NCBI GenBank assembly: GCA_016928975.1
Contig: JAFGJR010000276.1
Location: 1 to 19,946 of the forward strand
Reading direction: 5' to 3'
From: Sedimentisphaerales bacterium
Lineage (GTDB): Bacteria > Planctomycetota > Phycisphaerae > Sedimentisphaerales > SG8-4
Length of the DNA: 19,946 nt
The notes beneath the pieces were generated by a model. It was not told the DNA's origin. It saw only the letters and a list, made by a program, of their open reading frames with translations, and did no database searches. Made by a program: the position numbers and the translations under genes. Below are positions 12,910 through 19,946 of the stretch, piece after piece. How positions within the stretch are numbered: the first letter of the stretch is position 1; every line of letters starts with the position of its first letter.

Positions 12910-13842
12910 ATGACGGAAATGAACGTGAGACACAAGATCAGCAGTCGTCGATCGAAGGGCCGGCTGTTCCGGTCGGCGCGAAAGCAGCGCGTCAAGTACA
13001 TCACCGTGCTGCCGTCGCTGATCACCATCCTCAACGGTGTGTTCGGCTTCACCGCCATCATGTTCGCCAGTAAGATCGGGGACGACGCCACCACCGCCCG
13101 ATTCACGCACTTTGCCGTCGCCGGCTACATGGTATTGATGGCCATGTTCGCCGACATGCTCGATGGGCGACTCGCCCGGATGAGCCAATCGACCTCCAGC
13201 TTCGGCGGCCAGTTGGACAGTTTGTGCGATCTCATAAGTTTCGGCGTCGCGCCGGCGTTCCTCATGCTCAAAGTCGTGGAGAGCGAGCTCGCCCTGCCGG
13301 GCGACCTCAGTGGCGACATCCTGCATCGGTTCGTCTGGCTGGCGGCACTGGTCTACATAAGCTGTACGGCGATCCGCCTGGCGCGCTTCAACGTGGAGAA
13401 CGACGAGAACGAGGCCGCCCACATGAGCTTTGCCGGTCTGCCCAGCCCGGCGGCGGCGGGTGTGCTCGTCAGTCTGGTCATCTTTCACGAGGAAGAGCTG
13501 CCGGGCATGAAGCTGCTCGTGTACGCGCTGCCCTTCTTCGCACTGGCCGCGGCGGTCCTTATGGTCAGCCGGATTCGATATCCGCACATCGTCAACGTGT
13601 ATCTCCGAGGCAAGCAGCCGTTCGACTATCTCATCCGGGTGCTTCTCTTCCTCGGCCTGGTCGTCTGTCTCAAGCAGACCGCTCTGTTCTTCATCTTCGC
13701 GGTCTACGCGGGCGGCAGTCCTCTCAAGTGGCTGTACTCCCGACTGACCCAGCATAAGAGCCGGCTCGCTCCCGCCGCCCGAGAGCTCGCTGCCGACGCC
13801 GCCGGCACAGATCCCGCCTACAATCCGCACGACACGCGGTAG
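12910..13842 (+). CDS. pssA: CDP-diacylglycerol-serine O-phosphatidyltransferase
   Basis: This 310-residue membrane enzyme joins serine to CDP-diacylglycerol to give phosphatidylserine, the substrate of the preceding decarboxylase. The CDP-alcohol phosphotransferase signature is complete at 82-107: D82, D85-G86, A89-R90, G99, D103, D107. Six to eight hydrophobic helices surround it, and a basic N-terminal tail (residues 5-30) faces the cytoplasm. Length is in the range of the Gram-positive/planctomycete-type PssA rather than E. coli's unrelated PssA. The start could be ATG 12910 or ATG 12916; no strong ribosome binding site separates them. The C-terminal 35 residues are Ala/Pro-rich and unconserved. 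Confidence 0.92.
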   Translation: MTEMNVRHKISSRRSKGRLFRSARKQRVKYITVLPSLITILNGVFGFTAIMFASKIGDDATTARFTHFAVAGYMVLMAMFADMLDGRLARMSQSTSSFGGQLDSLCDLISFGVAPAFLMLKVVESELALPGDLSGDILHRFVWLAALVYISCTAIRLARFNVENDENEAAHMSFAGLPSPAAAGVLVSLVIFHEEELPGMKLLVYALPFFALAAAVLMVSRIRYPHIVNVYLRGKQPFDYLIRVLLFLGLVVCLKQTALFFIFAVYAGGSPLKWLYSRLTQHKSRLAPAARELAADAAGTDPAYNPHDTR

Positions 13843-13915
13843 TGGCGCATTCCATACGCCGCCGTAGCTCATCGCGCGGGAACAACCAACGAGGGGCCAT
13901 GCAAGAAACGAGTGG

Positions 13916-14365
13916 TCAGAACAGCCGGCTGCTGTCGAGCAGGAAGGTCACCGGGCCGTCGTTGAGACTGGAGACCTGCATGTAGGCGCCGAACGAGCCC
14001 TTGGCCAGCGGCACGTCGCTGGCGGCGATCAGCGAGCCGACCTTCTCATACAAGGCCTCGGCAATCGCCGGCTCCGCGGCGGCGTCGAATCCCGGCCGGC
14101 GACCCTTGCGACAGTCGCCGTACAACGTGAACTGGCTGATCAACAAGACCCCGCCCCCAACGTCGACAACACTGCGGTTCATCTTGTCCGCCTCGTCGGC
14201 AAAGATGCGCAGGTTCACGAGCTTGTCGGCTATGAACTCCGCGTCCCTCTCCGTATCGCCTTTGCCGACGCCGAGGAACACGAGCAACCCCGGTCCGATT
14301 TCCCCGATGGTCTTGCCTTCGACTTCGACCTTCGCCTGCGTCACCCGCTGAACCACTGCTCGCAT
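13916..14365 (-). CDS. dtd: D-aminoacyl-tRNA deacylase
   Basis: This 149-residue, full-length DTD acts as a cytosolic homodimer that removes D-amino acids (and glycine mischarged on tRNA-Ala). The diagnostic motifs are SQFTLYGD (77-84) and NDGPVT (135-140), the N-x-G-P-V-T cross-subunit loop. The start MRAVVQRVTQAKVEVEG is the standard N-terminus of the family. It is convergent with pssA and lies 55 bases from the SDR gene on the same strand, so a two-gene transcript is possible. Confidence 0.97.
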   Translation of the reverse strand: MRAVVQRVTQAKVEVEGKTIGEIGPGLLVFLGVGKGDTERDAEFIADKLVNLRIFADEADKMNRSVVDVGGGVLLISQFTLYGDCRKGRRPGFDAAAEPAIAEALYEKVGSLIAASDVPLAKGSFGAYMQVSSLNDGPVTFLLDSSRLF

Positions 14366-14420
14366 GATTTGTCGCCTTCAACCAACGAAATAGAACCGGA
14401 CCTCGTCCACTCCGCGCCTG

Positions 14421-15152
14421 CTACCCGAACCACGGCGCTGCGGCGGCCCGGCGGATGCGTAACTCATCGACCACCGCGTTGCCCCTCTGTGTCACGAGGT
14501 ACAGGACCAACTCCGCAATCTCCTCGGGCTGAATCAGGTCTTCCTTCTTGATATCCGGACGGACGTTGCCCACCATGCCGGTATCGACTGCACCCGGACA
14601 GATCACGTGCACGCGGATGTTCGTGCCTCGCAACTCCTCGGCCAGCGAGATGCTCATCCCGCGCACCGCGTGCTTGGAGGCAGTGTAGGCGCTCTGCAAT
14701 GGATACCCTTTGACGCCCACCACAGAGGAGATATTGACAATGCACCCCGCCTCTGCCTGTCTCAGTAGCGGCAGTGCCTCGCGGCACAGGATGAACGGCG
14801 CCCTCGCGTTGATCGCCCAGCAGTGGTCCAGGTCCTCCGTGCGCGTCTCCTCGAATTTCGCCGAGTGGGTGATGCCGGCGTTGTTGACGAGAATATCGAG
14901 CCGGCCGAGTCTGTCCTTCACAGTCTTGACAAGGTTCTTGATCGACTCCTCACTCGCCAGCTCCGTCACGACAGCCTCCGCCCTGCTGCCAGCCGCGCGC
15001 ACAAGCTCCGCCGCCTCCGCCAGCGTCGCTGCCGACCGTGCCGCCAGCACAACGGTCGCTCCCTCTCGCGCCAGCGCGACGCTGATCGCCCTGCCGATCC
15101 CGCGACTGCCCCCGGTGACAATCGCCACCTTGCCATCCAAACGTCCTGCCAT
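14421..15152 (-). CDS. Short-chain dehydrogenase/reductase (FabG-like)
   Basis: This 243-residue classical SDR has the cofactor-binding TGGSRGIG at 13-20, NNAG at 90-93, catalytic Ser142/143, and Tyr156-x3-Lys160 in YTASK, followed by the PG motif CPGAVDTGM. The Arg at about 39 after the second strand (AARS) suggests NADP(H). Residues resemble 3-oxoacyl-ACP reductases and the many FabG-like alcohol dehydrogenases; the substrate is not readable, and no fatty acid gene lies nearby. The start ATG at 15152 is preceded by GGGGATT. Confidence 0.9.
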   Translation of the reverse strand: MAGRLDGKVAIVTGGSRGIGRAISVALAREGATVVLAARSAATLAEAAELVRAAGSRAEAVVTELASEESIKNLVKTVKDRLGRLDILVNNAGITHSAKFEETRTEDLDHCWAINARAPFILCREALPLLRQAEAGCIVNISSVVGVKGYPLQSAYTASKHAVRGMSISLAEELRGTNIRVHVICPGAVDTGMVGNVRPDIKKEDLIQPEEIAELVLYLVTQRGNAVVDELRIRRAAAAPWFG

Positions 15153-15241
15153 AACAATCCCCGATGAAGAACCGACCCACGATTATACGCCCATCCAGTC
15201 GATAGCAGAACCCCCACTTGCCGGACGAATCACACTGGCAG

Positions 15242-15270
15242 TTGACCATTGGCACATGGCCGGATAGTAT
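15242..15270 (+). promoter_or_regulatory. Putative promoter of the toxin-antitoxin pair
   Basis: TTGACC (15242-15247), a 17-base spacer and TAGTAT (15265-15270) lie 10 bases before the ATG at 15281, leaving a leader of only a few bases and no Shine-Dalgarno. Confidence 0.45.
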
Positions 15271-15280
15271 TGGGTTGCCT

Positions 15281-15604
15281 ATGGACGACAAGATCCTGAC
15301 CTTCATCAGAGAGTGCATCAGGCACCGACGCATACGATGGACGTATCACATCAACATGCGACTGCAGGGGCGGTTCATATCTCGCGAAGTCATCCTGGGT
15401 TCGACGCATAGCTATGAGATCATCGAAGAGTACCCAGATGACAAGTACCTGCCGAGCTACCTTGTATATGCCGAGCACGCAGGTGAGGTGTTCCATATTC
15501 ACATAGCGACTGATGTCGCAGGTAACGGTGTGGTGATTGTCACGGCATATCGGCCGAGTCCCGACAGGTGGGAAGCGGATCTCAGGACAAGGAGACGACC
15601 ATGA
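15281..15604 (+). CDS. DUF4258-family protein, probable toxin of a type II pair
   Basis: This 107-residue protein shows the DUF4258 pattern: an N-terminal helix (IRECIRHRRIRWTYHINMR), a strand-turn with EIIEEYPDD, and the C-terminal strands FHIHIATDVAG and VVIVTAYRPSPDRWE. DUF4258 has a RelE/MqsR-like small alpha-beta fold and is repeatedly encoded just before a YgiT-type zinc-finger antitoxin, exactly as here. Its predicted activity is mRNA interference, though that is not proven for most members. The stop overlaps the next gene's start as ATGA. The ATG at 15281 is chosen because a promoter-like pair ends 10 bases upstream and the preceding in-frame residues look unconserved. Confidence 0.82.
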   Translation: MDDKILTFIRECIRHRRIRWTYHINMRLQGRFISREVILGSTHSYEIIEEYPDDKYLPSYLVYAEHAGEVFHIHIATDVAGNGVVIVTAYRPSPDRWEADLRTRRRP

Positions 15605-15828
15605 TTTGTCGCAACTGCGGCGGGGAACTGGAGAAGCTGGTCACGAATCTGCCCTTCAAAGTGGATGAGGACTCGATTGTCATTATCAAGGGCCTCCCGG
15701 TCCTGCAATGCAAGAACTGCGGCGAATATCTCCTTGAAGATGCAGTGATGGAGAGGGTCGGTGCTATTCTCCGGAGGATCGACAAAACGACCGAGCTCGA
15801 GGTCCTCAGCTACGCCGCCACTGCATGA
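15601..15828 (+). CDS. YgiT-type zinc-finger protein, probable antitoxin (MqsA N-domain-like)
   Basis: This 75-residue protein has CRNC at 3-6 and CKNC at 37-40, forming the single zinc site of the YgiT/MqsA N-terminal domain, which binds the cognate toxin. The linking strands (KLVTNLPFKV, IVIIKGLPVLQC) and EYLLEDAVMERV helix are standard. Unlike MqsA (about 130 residues) it has no HTH domain after the zinc finger, so it may not autoregulate by binding DNA. The start is set by AAGGAG about 8 bases upstream and the ATGA overlap with the toxin gene. Confidence 0.85.
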   Translation: MICRNCGGELEKLVTNLPFKVDEDSIVIIKGLPVLQCKNCGEYLLEDAVMERVGAILRRIDKTTELEVLSYAATA

Positions 15829-15905
15829 AGGACTATGAGGGACAGGCCTCGGTTTCGCTCAGTTCAGCACGTGGGCCCATTTACCGCCTGTACCCTGTAT
15901 CCTAA

Positions 15906-16160
15906 TTATCGCCCTGCGGGGATGATTCCGAACCTGCTGAGTATCTTGAACGCTATCCATACGTGCAGAGCCGTGAATCCGCCGTACTCGTACTCAATGA
16001 AACACGCTTGGCCGATGTCCTTGCGGTAGAGCAGGAGCGTCGCGTTGAGAAAGTCGACGTCTGTCATTTCCACCATGTAAGCTGGGCACTGTTCCCAGTC
16101 GGTGAAGTCGAACCGCCGAGGTGGGCGCCTACCCTCGTACGTCTCAAATAAGCGATCCAC
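15906..16160 (-). CDS. Small hypothetical protein
   Basis: A possible 84-residue protein from GTG at 16160 (GAGGG a few bases upstream), or 94 residues from a TTG at 16190. It contains a plausible folded segment with mixed hydrophobic and aromatic positions (MVEMTDVDFLNATLLLYR, then FIEYEYGGFTALHVWIAFKI). I recognise no family. The region is lower in GC than its surroundings and the gene stands alone on its strand between the toxin-antitoxin pair and thrC. It may be real or a chance frame. Confidence 0.4.
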   Translation of the reverse strand: MDRLFETYEGRRPPRRFDFTDWEQCPAYMVEMTDVDFLNATLLLYRKDIGQACFIEYEYGGFTALHVWIAFKILSRFGIIPAGR

Positions 16161-16283
16161 ATGCAGCCCTCGAACAAACAGGCTTCGCAACCGAGGTCAC
16201 TGTGCCAGAAATAGAGCTGCGCTACCAGAGGACCCGCTGTAACTGGAGAGACTGGAGCCTGTCAGCGATAAGAGAAGAGCGCG

Positions 16284-16312
16284 TTGCGGGAGCTAATGCG
16301 GGCCCCTATAAT
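16284..16312 (+). promoter_or_regulatory. Putative thrC promoter
   Basis: TTGCGG (16284-16289), a 17-base spacer and a perfect TATAAT (16307-16312) lie 33 bases before the thrC ATG. The predicted leader is about 27 bases and contains the TAGGAG ribosome binding site. Confidence 0.65.
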
Positions 16313-16345
16313 GGCCGAAGAAAGGGTCGAGTAGGAGTTCTCGGA

Positions 16346-17692
16346 ATGGCTATGCGCGAAGTGGCGTATCAACAGTGCATCAATCCCGGCTGCGCCGCCG
16401 AGTTCGATTGCCGGCAGTCGCTGTTCAAGTGTCCGCGCTGCGGCGACCTACTCGACATCCGGTACAACTGGGAGAAAGCCGCCGGGCCGGGAAAGCTCAG
16501 CGACTTCGCCAGGCGATGGGCCGGCCGGGACAAACCACTGGATTTCTCGGGCGTCTGGCGGTTCCGGGACCTGCTCGACTTCTGCCCCGACGAGCACAAG
16601 GTGACCATCGGCGAGGGTCAGACGATCCTCCAGCCCAACCGTGCCATCGCCCGGCACATCGGGATGAAGCCGGACCGTCTGTTCCTGCAATATGAAGGAC
16701 TCAATCCCTCCGGCTCGTTCAAGGACAACGGCATGGCGGCGGCGTTCAGCCACGCCGTCATGGTGGGAGCGAAATCGTGCGCGTGCGCGTCCACCGGCAA
16801 TACCTCCGCGTCGGTGGCCCTCTACGCACACAGTTGCGGCCTGAAGTGCACGGTCTTCATCGGCTCCGGCCGGATCGCCTTCGGCAAGCTCAGCCAGGCG
16901 ATGGACTACGGCGCCCAGACGATCCAGATCCAGGGCGACTTCGACGACTGCATGCGCCAGGTGCAAGCGGTCTGCACGGAGCTGGGCCTGTACCTGCTCA
17001 ACTCGCTCAACCCCTTCCGGCTCGAAGGCCAGAAGACGATCATGTATCGCATCATTGAGGCCCTCGGCTGGCAAGTGCCCGATTGGATCGTCGTGCCTGG
17101 CGGCAACCTCGGCAACTCCAGCGCATTCGGCAAGGCGTTCCTCGAACTCTCGTTGCTGGGCCTGATCGACCGCGTCCCGCGACTGGCGATCATTAACGCC
17201 ACCGGCGCCGACACGCTCAACGACCTGGTCAACAACAAGATGCTCACCTGGAACAATGGCCATGTCGATCAGAAGATCATCGACGACTACTACGCAGACC
17301 TGACGGCGAAACACTTCTCGCCGCACACCTGCGCCTCGGCAATCGAGATCTCGCGCCCGGTGAATTTGAAGAAATGCCTGCGGGCGATTGACGTGTGCAA
17401 AGGCATCGTGCGGGCTGTCACGGATCAGGAGATCTGCGACGCCAAGGCCCTGATCGGCAAGTACGGCCTGGGCTGCGAGCCCGCCTCCGCCGCGACCATC
17501 GCCGGACTCAAGAACCTGCTCACCGAGGGCACCATCGGCAAGGACGAGCGAATTGCCTGCGTCCTGACCGGCCACCCCCTCAAGGACCCCAACGTCACCG
17601 TCAGCTACCACAAAGACAGGCAAGGCCAATTCAGCAACCCCCCCATCGAAGCCCCCAACGACCTCAACGAAATCATCAAGCTGATCCGGTGA
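16346..17692 (+). CDS. thrC: Threonine synthase
   Basis: This 448-residue PLP-dependent enzyme converts O-phosphohomoserine to threonine plus phosphate. An N-terminal zinc ribbon (Cys 11, 16, 29, 32) precedes the catalytic domain, as in many bacterial and archaeal ThrC proteins. The PLP lysine is K126 in NPSGSFKDNGM; ASTGNTSASVALYA binds the cofactor phosphate region, and PGGNLGNSSAF is the glycine loop. The end (ERIACVLTGHPLKDPN and the closing APNDLNEIIKLIR) is conserved. The ATG at 16346 is supported by TAGGAG 8 bases upstream and by the TATAAT promoter. No other threonine genes are adjacent. A diverged copy of its last 70 codons lies at 18686-18907. Confidence 0.95.
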   Translation: MAMREVAYQQCINPGCAAEFDCRQSLFKCPRCGDLLDIRYNWEKAAGPGKLSDFARRWAGRDKPLDFSGVWRFRDLLDFCPDEHKVTIGEGQTILQPNRAIARHIGMKPDRLFLQYEGLNPSGSFKDNGMAAAFSHAVMVGAKSCACASTGNTSASVALYAHSCGLKCTVFIGSGRIAFGKLSQAMDYGAQTIQIQGDFDDCMRQVQAVCTELGLYLLNSLNPFRLEGQKTIMYRIIEALGWQVPDWIVVPGGNLGNSSAFGKAFLELSLLGLIDRVPRLAIINATGADTLNDLVNNKMLTWNNGHVDQKIIDDYYADLTAKHFSPHTCASAIEISRPVNLKKCLRAIDVCKGIVRAVTDQEICDAKALIGKYGLGCEPASAATIAGLKNLLTEGTIGKDERIACVLTGHPLKDPNVTVSYHKDRQGQFSNPPIEAPNDLNEIIKLIR

Positions 17693-17697
17693 TCGTG

Positions 17698-18678
17698 ATG
17701 AGCCGGCTTCAGAGCAGTCTTGTCCTTCTGCTGACTGTGCCGGCCGCCATCGCCGTTTGTGCGGAGCAGAGCACGCGTATCGAGCCTTTGTTTGCCGATC
17801 TCCAGTTTCATAGAGGGTTCCTCCTTAGCTACCCCGACTCGTCGAAAGGCCGAGCCGTCGAGAGCGTCCTCCACTTCGGCGACGCGAACAACGTCCCAGT
17901 CTGGCGGCTGTGCCAGTGGGGAACGAGGCACAGTCTGGCCTCCGCACGATGCCTGCGAGGCGCCGACGGCGCCCTTTCCTATGAGAACGCGGCGAAGCGG
18001 GTGACGGTCTGTGGCTCGGACTCCTCCAACAAGGGGCTCACCCTGGAGATTCGAGGCAGCACGGAATACGGCACGAGAGGCCGCAAATACGGGGAGAGCT
18101 GGCCGCATCTTCTAATCGAGCAGGATGCCATCCGGCTCTTCGCGCTGGATGACGTGGACGCCATTCGTCTGCGCATCCGTCTCCGATTGCTCTACAGCAG
18201 AAACGAGATGCCTGCGAATGAGTATGATCCGGCTTTGCACGCCGCCCAATTTGAGATGTTCTTCATCGTCAAGAACGTCCGGCCAGAGTCCGTGGATCAG
18301 GGCAATTACTACTGGTTCGGCGTGCCCTTCTACGACAATCGACATGACATTCCGCCTGCGTACATGGCCGCCGATGCAGGCAAGGCGGATGCGACAGGCA
18401 AGTTCATCTACACCATTGCAGGCCAGACTCTGGGGCAACCCTCGCTCAAGACAGGGCACTGGGTCACCTTGGACAAGGACCTGCTGCCCCACATCCTGAC
18501 GGGTCTTCAAGAGGCGGTGAAGCGAGGGTATCTCCAGAACTCCAATCCGCACGACTACGCCGTAGCCAACATGAATCTCGGCTGGGAGATCCTCGGCACC
18601 TTCGACGCGGCGATCCAAGTCCAGGAGCTGAGCATATACGCGACTGTGAAGACCAGTCATAGCGGCGCGGCCCAGTAG
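17698..18678 (+). CDS. Predicted secreted protein of unknown function
   Basis: This 326-residue protein opens with a signal peptide: Arg3, a hydrophobic core (LVLLLTVPAAIAVCA), then the mature protein from about residue 22. The rest is rich in beta-strand-like stretches and aromatic residues (GNYYWFGVPFYDNRHDIPP, GHWVTLDKD, NLGWEILGTFDAAIQVQEL), suggesting a beta-sandwich domain such as carbohydrate-binding or polysaccharide-active proteins carry. I cannot assign a family. The start is ATG 17698; GTG 17695 and GTG 17689 are in-frame alternatives, the last overlapping the thrC stop as GTGA. The gene lies between thrC and a thrC 3' remnant, so it may have been inserted next to a thrC duplication. 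Confidence 0.75.
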   Translation: MSRLQSSLVLLLTVPAAIAVCAEQSTRIEPLFADLQFHRGFLLSYPDSSKGRAVESVLHFGDANNVPVWRLCQWGTRHSLASARCLRGADGALSYENAAKRVTVCGSDSSNKGLTLEIRGSTEYGTRGRKYGESWPHLLIEQDAIRLFALDDVDAIRLRIRLRLLYSRNEMPANEYDPALHAAQFEMFFIVKNVRPESVDQGNYYWFGVPFYDNRHDIPPAYMAADAGKADATGKFIYTIAGQTLGQPSLKTGHWVTLDKDLLPHILTGLQEAVKRGYLQNSNPHDYAVANMNLGWEILGTFDAAIQVQELSIYATVKTSHSGAAQ

Positions 18679-18685
18679 GGTTCCA

Positions 18686-18907
18686 AGAAACGAACCGAAT
18701 GCCGGCGCAACCGTCGGCAAACGCAAGCATCTGCTCGCTGAGCGCGCCATCAACAAGAACGAACGAATCGCCTGCGTCCTGACCGGCGATGCGCTGAAAG
18801 ACCCCAATGTCACTATCGACTACCACGAGGACAGGCAAGGCGAGTTCAACAACCCGCCGATCGAGGCCCCCAACAACCTCCAGGAGATCATGAAGCTGAT
18901 CCGGTAG
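18686..18907 (+). pseudogene. thrC: 3' fragment of a second threonine synthase gene
   Basis: The frame ending at the TAG at 18905-18907 reads KHLLAERAINKNERIACVLTG, then LKDPNVTIDYHEDRQGEFNN and PPIEAPNNLQEIMKLIR. Against the C-terminus of the intact thrC upstream, 40 of the last 54 residues are identical. Weaker similarity (NEPNAGATVGKRK) extends back to about 18690, then stops at the end of the secreted-protein gene. No start codon or catalytic part remains. It is an old, diverged tail of a paralogous thrC and cannot be functional. Confidence 0.85.
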
Positions 18908-19153
18908 CCCGCGCCTGGCAGCCGAACCCAATGCGATGATGGAATCTTGGAACAGGGGAGATGATTTCGCAGCTCGATGGCCGGCCTGCGTGTGCGCCTG
19001 TTCACACTTCACTTAGGCAGCTGCCCGGCCCGGCGCATGACTCGGGGCCAAGATGGTTCGCTATTTGTTTCTTGTACGGCTCTTGCATCCGCTACTCTCT
19101 GCCGGCTTTGACAACGGCCTGCTCATAGATGTCCCCTGAATTCCCAAGTTCTG

Positions 19154-19946
19154 CTACCCAACAAAGGGGATATCAGAACAGGTTACTTCAATGGGTTGAT
19201 CGCCCAGCATGACACGCAACGCGGCTGCACGAGCTATTTTCTCCTTGTGAGGTCCGACAATAATCCTTTCTATTGCAGATGCTACACCGGTGGAATCGAA
19301 CAGCGATACGTATGGTATACACTCGCCGTTCTTGTATCGGAATTGCCTCGCCATTGATCTGATAGCGTCCTTGATAGCTCGCTGAGGCGCAGGTTGGATG
19401 ACTAATCTAACCTCATTCTCCTCTTTGAAAGCGCGGTGCTTGTACCGGGTGCAGCAAGACACGAATGGCCACAAGCTACTCTTGTATAGCGCAGCCTGAT
19501 CGTGCTGGTTGACCTTCCTGCTCAGAGCGAGACGCGCAAAGCGTTTTGCGTTCTCGGATAGTGCGGCTATATCCTTGGAGAATTCCCGCTGTAGCACATG
19601 CTCATCATCGCTATATACACAAGTAGAAAGGTGCATGGCATCGGTTCCAAATCTCTCGGCCTCCATCTTTAGAAGGTCCCACAGCTTTTGCGTATCAAAG
19701 ACCAGGGCAAAACCGCCTCCGACTCCATAGCCACGCCATTGGCTCAACAGCCCATTATCTTGGATGTATCCAGCCTCATGTTCCCCACAGAATGAGGCGA
19801 TGTAAGCCTCCTCATCGGTTACCCTATAGTAGTCATTGATAAGAGCGTGTACGAAGTGCCTAGTGCTCCATTACTCATCCATTGATGGATAGAGACTCTT
19901 CAGCTTTATCCTGGCGTCTGCCGTGGTGAACTGCCAGTTCACTTTC
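19154..19946 (-). pseudogene. DUF2971 family gene interrupted by an in-frame TAA; runs off the right edge
   Basis: The downstream part (197 residues from a TTG at 19747) shows DUF2971 hallmarks: LLSQWRGYGVGGGFALVFDT and, further on, FKEENEVRLVI. The same frame continues upstream without a start codon as DEEAYIASFCGEHE and NDYYRVT back to a TAA (read at 19873-19871). Beyond the stop it continues with plausible protein (TTADARIKLKSLYPSMDE) to the window edge. A single nonsense change in an otherwise intact frame is the simplest reading. DUF2971 proteins are of unknown biochemical function and are frequent in accessory and defence-rich regions. A shortened product from TTG 19747 is possible, but it would begin inside a conserved motif. 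The 246 bases between 18908 and 19153 hold nothing I can support. Confidence 0.7.

Noticed and set aside
12265..13872. A 535-codon open frame on the minus strand
   Set aside because: It is antisense to psd and pssA, both of which have complete family motifs; the translation is Asp/Glu/Arg/His-rich and low in hydrophobics, typical of a high-GC antisense frame.
19871..19873. Read-through or recoding of the TAA in the DUF2971 frame
   Set aside because: TAA is not a selenocysteine or pyrrolysine codon, and no slippery sequence or structure was seen; mutation or read error is simpler.

Overview
The window is a gene-dense, high-GC bacterial chromosome segment (visibly G+C-rich, with lower-GC stretches around 1-1550, 15840-16350 and 19000-19946). 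Housekeeping genes for phospholipid synthesis (psd, pssA), tRNA proofreading (dtd) and threonine synthesis (thrC) sit among accessory pieces: a phage-defence-like deaminase, a toxin-antitoxin pair and several gene remnants. The overall style suggests a Planctomycetota/Phycisphaerae-like bacterium, but that is an inference without a marker gene.

Left part (1-6300): a two-domain P-loop/dCMP-deaminase protein of the DcdV/AvcD type with a small zinc-ribbon partner; a PfkB-family sugar kinase divergent from an LpxH-like metallophosphoesterase; a frameshifted C-terminal relic of an L-rhamnose/H+ symporter; a GspE/PilB-type ATPase; and a small two-TM coiled-coil protein.

Centre (6238-11332): this is the standout region. 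The minus strand encodes one 889-residue protein in which an M50/site-2-protease-like membrane domain (HEMGH) precedes a circularly permuted enolase: the catalytic TIM barrel comes first, with all catalytic residues visible, and the enolase N-terminal capping domain follows it. Divergently, the plus strand carries a clear fluoride (crcB-motif) riboswitch just upstream of a CPA-type cation/proton antiporter, which overlaps a UspA-family stress protein; a small three-TM protein follows. Enolase is the classic fluoride target, so the locus reads as a fluoride-response module with an unusual, possibly fluoride-adapted or membrane-tethered enolase. The riboswitch shows a translational ON design: the aptamer 3' strand alternatively pairs with the antiporter Shine-Dalgarno.

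Right part (11400-19946): a frameshifted HIT hydrolase; psd and pssA, which together make phosphatidylethanolamine; convergent dtd and an SDR oxidoreductase; a DUF4258/YgiT-zinc-finger toxin-antitoxin pair; an uncertain small gene; thrC, followed by a secreted protein of unknown function and then a diverged 3' fragment of a second thrC; and a DUF2971 gene interrupted by an in-frame TAA that runs off the right edge. Several putative promoters share a TTGCGG/TTGCGT -35 and a TAnnnT -10. I saw no tRNA, rRNA, CRISPR array or insertion sequence.
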